Below, in pieces: positions 1 through 6,000 of a stretch of DNA of 6,989 nt. Position numbers and translations under genes: made by a program. The stretch comes from Coriobacteriia bacterium (GTDB lineage Bacteria > Actinomycetota > Coriobacteriia > Anaerosomatales > JAENZW01): positions 1 to 6,989 of the forward strand of contig JAOUET010000099.1 of NCBI GenBank assembly GCA_029858605.1. The letters run 5' to 3'. Position 1 is the stretch's first letter. Each line of letters begins with the position of its first letter. The notes under the pieces are model-generated. The model was not told the origin of the DNA, did not search any database, and saw only the letters and a list, made by a program, of their open reading frames with translations.

Positions 1-1
1 A

Positions 2-934
2 TGGTTGCGCGTTGCTGTCGCGGTCGGACTCGTCTGGCTGCTCGCATCGCGTGCCGGGCTCGGCGATCTTGCCGCTCAACCGTGGGACCTAGGTTGGTGG
101 GCTATCGCGGTGGGCGTCGCCGTGGTCCCGCTCTCGGTCGCGGTGAGGGCGTTCAACCACACGCTGCTGGCCAACATGCGCGTGCGGGTTCTCGAGCCGT
201 GGTCTGCCTTTCGCTTGGCGCTGGTCGGCGCCGGCATCGCACTCTTCCTGCCGACTGGTGCGGCCGATGCTGCGAAGGCGCACTATGGCTACCGCGTATA
301 TGGACATGCCGAAGACATGATCGTCTCCTCGGCGCTCGACAAGCTGACCTCACTGACCGCGGTGGCGGCGATGGGGGCGATGGGCGGGCTGGTGGCCCGT
401 GAGTTCGTCCTCGCGGGCGTTGCGGCGGGTGTAGGCGTTCTGACGGTCGTACCCTTCGCGGCACCCAGGGTGGTGCCCTGGCGGCTGGCGCTCAGAGTGC
501 TCGCCCCGGGCTCCAACCCTGACGACGACGTGATCGCCTCGGTCAGCAGACCTCCGGGCACGAGGCTGGCCCTCGTGTACGCGGTCTCGGCCATCGGATG
601 GTTGCTGACCTACGCGGTCGTCTACCTGGCGTGCGTCGCGGTCGGGGCACAGATCGCGCCGAGCTACATCCTCATGCTGGCGCCCTTCACGACGCTGGCG
701 CGGATGGTTCCCGTTTCGGCAGGCGGAATCGGCCTGGGAGAGTTCACGACGGCCGCACTTCTCGTGCGCGGCGGCGTCGAGGCGGATTTGGCCGCAAGAA
801 CCGCGCTGATCGCCATGGTGCTGCTCGTTCTTCTACCAGGAGCGGTCGGCGCCCTTCTGCTGGCAGGCGGGCGTCACCAGCGGACGTCGGCGATAAGCCA
901 GGGGAACGAGGAGACCACCTCGACGTCGGTATAG
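2..934 (+). CDS. Flippase-like integral membrane protein, LPG-synthase TM / UPF0104 family (5'-partial)
   Basis: This is a multi-pass membrane protein of the lysylphosphatidylglycerol-synthase transmembrane type (flippase-like domain). Relatives sit near glycosyltransferase genes or are fused to them, and are thought to move or modify lipid-linked substrates. Residues are numbered from the TTG at position 5. Hydrophobic segments lie at about 2-18, 31-48, 69-83, 115-128, 134-152, 188-213, 220-235 and 264-287. Two family hallmarks are visible: the loop Gly-Ala-Ala-Asp-Ala-Ala-Lys-Ala near residues 85-92, and the Pro-Val-Ser-Ala-Gly-Gly-Ile-Gly-Leu-Gly-Glu motif at 236-246. The frame is open to the left edge, so the TTG may be internal and a few N-terminal residues may be missing. 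The last 20 residues are a polar Ser/Thr-rich tail lying entirely in a 61-base convergent overlap with the methyltransferase gene. The family assignment is fairly secure. The substrate is unknown, and the link to the minus-strand operon rests only on proximity. Confidence 0.85.
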   Translation, partial: WLRVAVAVGLVWLLASRAGLGDLAAQPWDLGWWAIAVGVAVVPLSVAVRAFNHTLLANMRVRVLEPWSAFRLALVGAGIALFLPTGAADAAKAHYGYRVYGHAEDMIVSSALDKLTSLTAVAAMGAMGGLVAREFVLAGVAAGVGVLTVVPFAAPRVVPWRLALRVLAPGSNPDDDVIASVSRPPGTRLALVYAVSAIGWLLTYAVVYLACVAVGAQIAPSYILMLAPFTTLARMVPVSAGGIGLGEFTTAALLVRGGVEADLAARTALIAMVLLVLLPGAVGALLLAGGRHQRTSAISQGNEETTSTSV

Positions 935-1482
935 TGCCTCGCGAGTAGGCGCTCGAAGCGGCCTCTGGTGAAATGGTGGATGTGTCCGGGGCAGTTACCT
1001 AGGCTCTTGAAGTACTTGCCCCGCGCGAGGTTCGCGGCCCAGAACCACGGCTCGTACGGGACCGAGAAGACCGCATGTCCGCTACCGACACGCTTGATCT
1101 CGTCGATGACCCGCGCCGGGTCCGCCACGTGCTCCAAGACTTCCGAGCAAACGACGAGGTCGTAGTCGCTGTCGCCGAAGGGCAGCGCCACTGCGTCCGC
1201 GACGCGAAGGTCGGCCTGTGGCGCGAGCGTGCGCGCGTACTCTATCGCTTCCTCGCGGATATCGATGCCGGAGATACTCGCTTGCGGAAGGGCCCGTTGC
1301 AGTTCCGAGAGCAGCCAGCCCTGACCACACCCGACTTCCAGAAGTCGCTTCGGCGAGTCCGAATCCGCGAAGTCGACGACACGCGAGCGGAATCTGTCGA
1401 CCAGTGCCTGGCCGCGCTCGGAGAGGTGCGAGTAGTCCTCGGGACGCACGTCGACCGGGCCCATGTTGCGCGAGTTGCTCAT
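874..1482 (-). CDS. Class I SAM-dependent methyltransferase (Methyltransf_11/25 type)
   Basis: This 202-residue soluble protein has a Rossmann-fold SAM-binding core. Motif I is Leu-Leu-Glu-Val-Gly-Cys-Gly-Gln-Gly at residues 47-55. The acidic end of strand 2 is Gly-Ile-Asp-Ile-Arg at 72-76. An Ala-Asp-Ala-Val-Ala-Leu-Pro-Phe motif is at 96-103, and the post-III motif Cys-Ser-Glu-Val-Leu-Glu-His is at 112-118. A His-rich stretch (Gly-His-Ile-His-His-Phe-Thr, 166-172) probably shapes the substrate pocket. It is short for the family but contains the full core. It is the last gene of the operon: its ATG shares four bases (ATGA) with the stop of the upstream GT-C gene, and a weak GGAGA lies 10 bases before it. 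In this context a sugar, lipid or quinone-like small molecule is a plausible acceptor, but the sequence does not show which. Its 3' end overlaps the convergent flippase-like gene by 61 bases. Confidence 0.9.
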   Translation of the reverse strand: MSNSRNMGPVDVRPEDYSHLSERGQALVDRFRSRVVDFADSDSPKRLLEVGCGQGWLLSELQRALPQASISGIDIREEAIEYARTLAPQADLRVADAVALPFGDSDYDLVVCSEVLEHVADPARVIDEIKRVGSGHAVFSVPYEPWFWAANLARGKYFKSLGNCPGHIHHFTRGRFERLLARHYTDVEVVSSFPWLIADVRW

Positions 1483-3836
1483 CGGCTACCACTCTCCGTT
1501 CCGCGCTCGACAGCGTCATCGAACAGCGCGCGCACGACAAGCGCCTCGTCCCCGTCTTCGGCGTAGAAAGCATGCCAGACCAGATTGTATGCGACGAAGT
1601 ACACTCGGCCTTCTCCCATCTCTCTCACCTGGATCAGTGGCTTGTCGCCCAGCCAAACGAGGGTCTCCAAGTCCGGCGTCCCGGGTCGAGCCTCGTAGAC
1701 GGCGCCTTTCCAGGGACCACCCATCTCGTCCACGAACGGTGCCGCCGAGCCGAGACTGCCGAGCTCGGGATGCGTCGCGACAAACTCTTCGCTGGCCCTA
1801 ATAGGAACTTCTTTCGGCTCCGGCGGCGCCTGTCCCTGTCGGACGACGGTGTCGAACACGATCGTGTCGGCGACGCGATACGCAAGTCCGTGCAGGTTGC
1901 GTGCGGCGTCGAAGATCACGCTTCCGCCCGCCTCGACGTATTCTTGGAGCGCCTTCTCCCCGTCGGCGCGGCTGCGCCAGCGAACCCCGTAGACCGCGAC
2001 GGCGTCCTTCTCGGAGAGTTCTTCGGCGCTGTAGGCATCGAGAAAGGCGCTGCCCTCCCAGCCGTAGCGTCCTGCGGTGGACATCAGGTAGAAGCCGTAG
2101 CCTGCGAGGCTCTCGACGTAGTTGTCCCACGACTTGCCCAGGTACTGGATTTCCGGCTTCTCTCTGGCCGAAGGAGCGGTTCGTTCGAGAAGTACCACGG
2201 TGCCGGAGTCGAGTGTTTCGCGGAAATCGGGAAACCGCCGGGCTCGCAGCGTGAAGAAGTAGTCCGCTTCGTTCTTGTCCAACTCGTGCCCGAACGCTGC
2301 AACCTCCTCGAACGACGGCATCGCGCGCACCTCGGTCTTCAGATACCAGGAGGTCAGCGGCCAGACGTCGGAGTAGATCACCGACTCGTCCAGGGAAGAG
2401 TCCTGCTGGTCGAGCCATTCGGCGGACGTCCTTGCGGCAGCCACGTAGCGGTCCACTTCTCTCGGCGTCGCAAACAGGGTTCCGCCGACGAGGATCGCCA
2501 CGATGCCGATTACAGTCACCGGGACGATGAAGTCGGACAGTCCTCGGCGAATCGGGCCATGAGCGCTTCTGATCGTGCCGAAGACGTACCCGAGCTCCCG
2601 CGCGACAATCGACCATCCCCGCATGGCGAAGTAGATGAAGCCCGGCGCCATCGTGATGAAGTAGCGAGGCACCTGTATCGTCTGGTGGCCGTGGAAGTCG
2701 AGGTAGGCAAGGAGCCAGGCGAGCATGGTCGCGTCCAGCGCGGCGAGCGCTGTGGTTCGCTCAGAAGTGTCGGAATCGGTCGACGCGTCGCGCGGGGCCA
2801 GCGATCTGTAGACGGCGATCAGCGCGATCGGGATCGTTATTTGCCGAAGGAACAGTCCGCCGGCCAACTGGGCACCGATCGCCGGAAGCACTCCGAGTGC
2901 CGCGAACAACCATCTTCTTGCCGGCAACCGCTCGTGCTCGACATAGCCGCCTACTCCTCGGATGAGGCCGACGGCTCCGATGAGCAGTAGGAAGACGGTG
3001 ATGAGTACGAGCCGTTCGGGGCCGAGCAATTGCACGATGTTTCGCAAGTAGAAGAGGGCCTGACCGGAGGCGCCTCCCTCGCCCGCCGGTGACGTGATCT
3101 CTTCCGAGAATCCGAACGCGATGATGAAGGGAAAGAGCGAGTCCCCGAAACGCTTCTGGTAGAAGAAGGCCGCGGGCAGATAGGTTCCGACCGCAAGCAC
3201 GACGGCCGCAATGATTCGGCGGGCCTGGCGGAAGGGCTGCCACCGGAGAACCACCCAGACGACCGCCGGGAATGCCACGAGCAAGGCTGTGAATCGTGTG
3301 AGCACTGCGGTCACGAACAGGGGTCCTGCGAGCAGATACCACCACGGGCTTCTCTCGGTCGCGGCGACCAGTGCGAGAAGCGTCCACAGGGAAAGCGCGA
3401 TCGAGGCGGTATCCGTGTAGCCCAACCCCAGGTACGCCCAAAGCGGTGTAACGGCCAGAAGCGCGAGCGCACCTGCAGTCGCAAACACCGGCTCAAGCCG
3501 CTTGCGCGTGAGCAGGTAGAACGCAAGCAATCCCGACAGCGAAAGGGCACCATCGACCCATTGGATCGCGGATTCGTGAAGCGGGACTCCCGTTCTGAAC
3601 ACGAGCGAGGTCAGCCACGACAGGAACGGCGGACGGTGCAGTTCTGTGTAGCCGAATCCCTTGCCGGCGAACTCGGCGGCATTGGCCAGGAAGGCGTAGG
3701 TGTCCCAGCCGGGACCAACGTGGATCGCATTGAGCACCTTGAACACGACGAGTGTGCCGCCGACGACGATGACCAGACCTGCAGCCAGCAGGCCCATCAT
3801 GTTCGGCTGGCGCTCTGAAGGCGAGGAGCGATCCAT
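1479..3836 (-). CDS. GT-C-like integral membrane glycosyltransferase with soluble C-terminal domain
   Basis: This 785-residue membrane protein resembles GT-C (PMT/ArnT-like) enzymes, which transfer sugars from polyprenyl-phosphate donors on the outer face of the membrane. The N-terminal segment (about 14-32) is followed by a first loop with Gly-Trp-Asp-Thr-Tyr (43-47) and Arg-Pro-Pro-Phe-Leu (68-72); Asp45 is the candidate catalytic acid. About ten further hydrophobic segments run to residue 456, with a PMT-like Pro-Arg-Tyr-Phe motif at 390-393. Residues 457-785 are soluble and presumably extracytoplasmic. Their last part alternates strands and helices, with Tyr-Val-Glu-Ala-Gly-Gly-Ser-Val-Ile-Phe (633-642) and Gly-Glu-Gly-Arg-Val-Tyr-Phe (741-747), like a class I glutamine-amidotransferase-type fold without an evident catalytic Cys. 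The start is fixed by GGAGGAA 7 bases upstream; the ATG directly follows the TAG of the GT2 gene. The membrane part may instead belong to the PTPS-related (PF10131-like) group of GT-C-fold proteins. Donor and acceptor are unknown. Confidence 0.75.
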   Translation of the reverse strand: MDRSSPSERQPNMMGLLAAGLVIVVGGTLVVFKVLNAIHVGPGWDTYAFLANAAEFAGKGFGYTELHRPPFLSWLTSLVFRTGVPLHESAIQWVDGALSLSGLLAFYLLTRKRLEPVFATAGALALLAVTPLWAYLGLGYTDTASIALSLWTLLALVAATERSPWWYLLAGPLFVTAVLTRFTALLVAFPAVVWVVLRWQPFRQARRIIAAVVLAVGTYLPAAFFYQKRFGDSLFPFIIAFGFSEEITSPAGEGGASGQALFYLRNIVQLLGPERLVLITVFLLLIGAVGLIRGVGGYVEHERLPARRWLFAALGVLPAIGAQLAGGLFLRQITIPIALIAVYRSLAPRDASTDSDTSERTTALAALDATMLAWLLAYLDFHGHQTIQVPRYFITMAPGFIYFAMRGWSIVARELGYVFGTIRSAHGPIRRGLSDFIVPVTVIGIVAILVGGTLFATPREVDRYVAAARTSAEWLDQQDSSLDESVIYSDVWPLTSWYLKTEVRAMPSFEEVAAFGHELDKNEADYFFTLRARRFPDFRETLDSGTVVLLERTAPSAREKPEIQYLGKSWDNYVESLAGYGFYLMSTAGRYGWEGSAFLDAYSAEELSEKDAVAVYGVRWRSRADGEKALQEYVEAGGSVIFDAARNLHGLAYRVADTIVFDTVVRQGQAPPEPKEVPIRASEEFVATHPELGSLGSAAPFVDEMGGPWKGAVYEARPGTPDLETLVWLGDKPLIQVREMGEGRVYFVAYNLVWHAFYAEDGDEALVVRALFDDAVERGTESGSR
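1493..1497 (-). promoter_or_regulatory. Weak ribosome binding site of the methyltransferase gene
   Basis: GGAGA lies 10 bases before the ATG at 1482, weaker and further away than the other sites in this operon. Translation of the methyltransferase probably relies partly on coupling through the ATGA overlap with the preceding gene. Confidence 0.5.
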
Positions 3837-5405
3837 CTAGCCGTTCCTCCGCATCGAATCGATCCAGCGCAAGACGATTACGAAGCTGAACAGGAGCGGT
3901 GCGAGTACCGTCGCTGCGAACCGCGCCACGCGCAGGAACGATGCGGCCAACACGACGAAGGTTCCCGTTACCAGTTCGATCGAGCGCAGCCGAAGAGTTC
4001 GCAGGTCGCTGCGGGTCGTCTGCATGGGTCCGTTCATCGTCCACTGCTGCTTCTCAGTGAGCGTAACGAGGAAACCCGAGAAGCGGAAGTGGAAGACGAT
4101 GAATCTGTATACCGGCAGGCCGAGAAGCGCCCACCCGCACTTCTCCATGCGAGCCTTCGTGTGATCGTCGGCTATCGCGTGCACCGCGAGAGCGTTCACG
4201 ATCTCCAAGATGAGGTAGAAGGCCACGAGGGCGACGCCTGCAAGGGCAATGATTCGCCACGAGTAGCCGATCATCGGGAAGAACATCAGGAGTGGTGCCC
4301 AGATCAGCCTCGGGAAGGCCAGCGTGTGGTCTAACAGGAGCATCTTGGGCAACGCGAACCGTCCGAACTTGCCGAACTGCCGCGAACCCACGACGTCCTG
4401 GTTGAGGCCGCAGACCTCAAGCTGGCCGCGCGCCCAGCGTACCCGCTGAGCGTATAGGCCGTCCCATTCGACGACCGGTTCAAGGTACGCCTTCGCATTG
4501 TCCACGAAGCCGACCTGAGCACCCTTTCGGTGGAACTCGAATGTGAGACACGTGTCCTCGGACACGGTCGAGTTGTTGTAGCTGCACCCGGCGAGTGTCT
4601 CGCGACGGAACGCCGAATAGGCGCCGGCGAGCGTGTACATCGTCCCGGTGATCGCCTGCGACCGGCGTCCGAGATCGAAAGAGGACAGGTACTCGAGGAA
4701 CTGGCTCTTGGCCAGGTAGCGCTCTATCGGACCGAGCTTCCTCGGCACGATGTGCCCGTCCTCGTCGAGCACGATCTGGCCGACTTCGTCGCGTGCTTCG
4801 ATGATGTCCCAGTCGATCTCGATGTTGCCCGTCGCTGCTGCAAGTTCGGGGTTTCGCGCGAACGCGGCCGCCGTGTTGCGCACGGCGTCCGGGGCCAGCA
4901 CGACATCGCTGTCGATGTTGATGATGATCTCGCCCGTTGCGGCTTCTATGCCCGCATTCAGCGCGTGGGCTTTGCCCTGATGCCCGTTCTTGATGAGTTC
5001 GAGCGTGCCGTTGAAGGGTCCCACGCGAATCGGCTTGCCACGGACCCGGAAGCCGCTCCCGCTCGCGTCGCCTTCGGGCGCGCCACCGTTCAGATGGACC
5101 TCGACACGATCTGCAGTACCGTCGGTGGAGCCGTCGTCGACGACGATGATTTCGAGTTTGTCGTGCGGATAGTCCTGCGCTTTCAACGAGTTCAGGCAGC
5201 GGTCAATGACCTCTGCCTCGTTGTGTGCCGGAACGATGACCGACAGAGTCGGCAGCTCCCAGTCCTCGAGCCTGCGGCGGCGACCACGGTCGAGCCTGCG
5301 AGTCTTGACGATGTAGAGCCGCGCCACGGCTTCGACGCCGTCCACGAGTATCGGCGTGATCAGCCACACGCCCCAGATGAGGAGGAATGTCCAGATGCTA
5401 CTCAT
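3837..5405 (-). CDS. Membrane-anchored processive-type family 2 glycosyltransferase, exosortase-associated
   Basis: This 522-residue enzyme is probably an inverting glycosyltransferase that uses a nucleotide-sugar at the cytoplasmic face. One N-terminal membrane segment (about 3-21) precedes a GT-A catalytic domain. Visible motifs are Pro-Ala-His-Asn-Glu (59-63), Asp-Asp-Gly-Ser-Thr-Asp (90-95), the metal-binding Asp-Ser-Asp (165-167), Ser-Glu-Asp (282-284, general base) and Gln-Arg-Val-Arg-Trp (320-324). The last is the Q(Q/R)xRW signature of processive synthases such as cellulose, hyaluronan and poly-N-acetylglucosamine synthases. C-terminal membrane segments follow at about 364-404, 425-448 and 476-512. 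A long insert with an Asp-Glu-Asp-Gly turn (about 208-225) separates the metal site from the base. The start has GGAGGAGA 6 bases upstream and overlaps the exosortase stop by 8 bases. Its position beside an exosortase matches, from memory, a glycosyltransferase family described next to XrtG in Gram-positive bacteria (TIGR03111). The product, polymer or single sugar, cannot be read from sequence. Confidence 0.9.
   Translation of the reverse strand: MSSIWTFLLIWGVWLITPILVDGVEAVARLYIVKTRRLDRGRRRRLEDWELPTLSVIVPAHNEAEVIDRCLNSLKAQDYPHDKLEIIVVDDGSTDGTADRVEVHLNGGAPEGDASGSGFRVRGKPIRVGPFNGTLELIKNGHQGKAHALNAGIEAATGEIIINIDSDVVLAPDAVRNTAAAFARNPELAAATGNIEIDWDIIEARDEVGQIVLDEDGHIVPRKLGPIERYLAKSQFLEYLSSFDLGRRSQAITGTMYTLAGAYSAFRRETLAGCSYNNSTVSEDTCLTFEFHRKGAQVGFVDNAKAYLEPVVEWDGLYAQRVRWARGQLEVCGLNQDVVGSRQFGKFGRFALPKMLLLDHTLAFPRLIWAPLLMFFPMIGYSWRIIALAGVALVAFYLILEIVNALAVHAIADDHTKARMEKCGWALLGLPVYRFIVFHFRFSGFLVTLTEKQQWTMNGPMQTTRSDLRTLRLRSIELVTGTFVVLAASFLRVARFAATVLAPLLFSFVIVLRWIDSMRRNG
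3844..3850 (-). promoter_or_regulatory. Ribosome binding site of the GT-C-like gene
   Basis: GGAGGAA lies 7 bases before the ATG at 3836, inside the end of the GT2 gene. Stop and start are contiguous (TAGATG), so a ribosome finishing the GT2 gene could re-initiate at once. The site favours this start over the in-frame Met codons at residues 13 and 14. Confidence 0.85.
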
Positions 5406-6000
5406 CGGACGTCTCCTCCACTCGGGACTTCACGACGCCGAGCGTCGGCCGCGTCATCAAGTACCAGTAGAGTGCCACCGTCACGGCGAAGAAGAACAGC
5501 CGGCCGAAGACGGCGTGTGCCGGGAATACCCAGCTCGTGCCAAAGGCGTCGATGATGAAGACTATGAGCAGTATTCGCAGGAGGTTCATGACGTACGTGA
5601 CACCGAGCCCGATGCCTGCAGTCAGAGCCTTGCGTCCGTTCGAGAATGCCGGATAGAAGATCGCGAGACCTACGATCGCCGCCATCTCCAGCAAAGCCGA
5701 GCATTCGATACCGATGTCGAAGACCGCCCAGCCGGTGTGGTTGCGGATTGCAAGTCCTGTGTCGCCTAGAACGTCGAGTGTTATGCCGAGGCCGGTGGCC
5801 AGCGAGACAGTCTGCCGCGCCTCGATCGCCTCCAGCCACGCGTCGTAGCCGAGCACGCTCGCTGCGAATAGAGCGAGCAGGATGAAGCCGAACGCTCCGT
5901 TCAAGTAGAAGAGGAGCCAGCGGCGCGAGCGCCACAGCATCAGCGTTGCGATCGCCCACCCGAGCGCGGCGAGGACGAGCTGTGCGACCGAAAGCGTCAC
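5398..6000 (-). CDS. xrtG: Exosortase/archaeosortase family protein, XrtG-like
   Basis: This 200-residue multi-pass membrane protein has the catalytic triad of the exosortase/archaeosortase family, which cuts C-terminal sorting signals of exported proteins and transfers the product to an acceptor. The Cys is in Ile-Glu-Cys-Ser-Ala (Cys100), the Arg in Asn-Leu-Leu-Arg-Ile (Arg142) and the His in Phe-Pro-Ala-His-Ala (His162); each lies at the edge of a membrane segment, as expected. Hydrophobic segments are at about 4-22, 29-50, 92-118, 126-150 and 163-183. The Glu-Cys-Ser context and the neighbouring GT2 enzyme point to the Gram-positive XrtG subtype; the superfamily is more certain than the subtype. 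The GTG start at 6000 is chosen because GAGGAGGT lies 8 bases upstream and the codon overlaps the preceding stop as GTGA. The same frame stays open to 6678, but that extension is Arg-rich shadow sequence over the upstream gene. The likely substrate is encoded directly upstream. Confidence 0.88.
   Translation of the reverse strand: MTLSVAQLVLAALGWAIATLMLWRSRRWLLFYLNGAFGFILLALFAASVLGYDAWLEAIEARQTVSLATGLGITLDVLGDTGLAIRNHTGWAVFDIGIECSALLEMAAIVGLAIFYPAFSNGRKALTAGIGLGVTYVMNLLRILLIVFIIDAFGTSWVFPAHAVFGRLFFFAVTVALYWYLMTRPTLGVVKSRVEETSDE
5412..5419 (-). promoter_or_regulatory. Ribosome binding site of the GT2 gene
   Basis: GGAGGAGA lies 6 bases before the ATG at 5405, within the last codons of the exosortase gene. 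This is a near-perfect Shine-Dalgarno sequence and fixes the start that overlaps the exosortase stop by 8 bases. Confidence 0.85.

Noticed and set aside
1..402. 133-residue plus-strand frame starting with ATG at position 1
   Set aside because: It is Arg- and Cys-rich, and is out of frame with the flippase-like protein, whose membrane segments and family motifs occupy the same bases.
935..1000. Possible intrinsic terminator near the convergent gene ends
   Set aside because: I could not find a stable hairpin followed by a T-run, and the region is inside the methyltransferase coding sequence.
1218..2990. 590-residue open frame on the plus strand, antisense to the GT-C-like gene
   Set aside because: It is rich in Arg, Ser and His with no recognisable domain, and lies opposite a gene with clear membrane topology and a strong ribosome binding site. 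Long antisense frames are expected in GC-rich DNA.
4530..5555. 341-residue open frame on the plus strand, antisense to the GT2 gene
   Set aside because: The minus strand carries a complete set of GT2 catalytic motifs in this stretch. The plus-strand product is Arg/Asp/Val-rich without a family signature.
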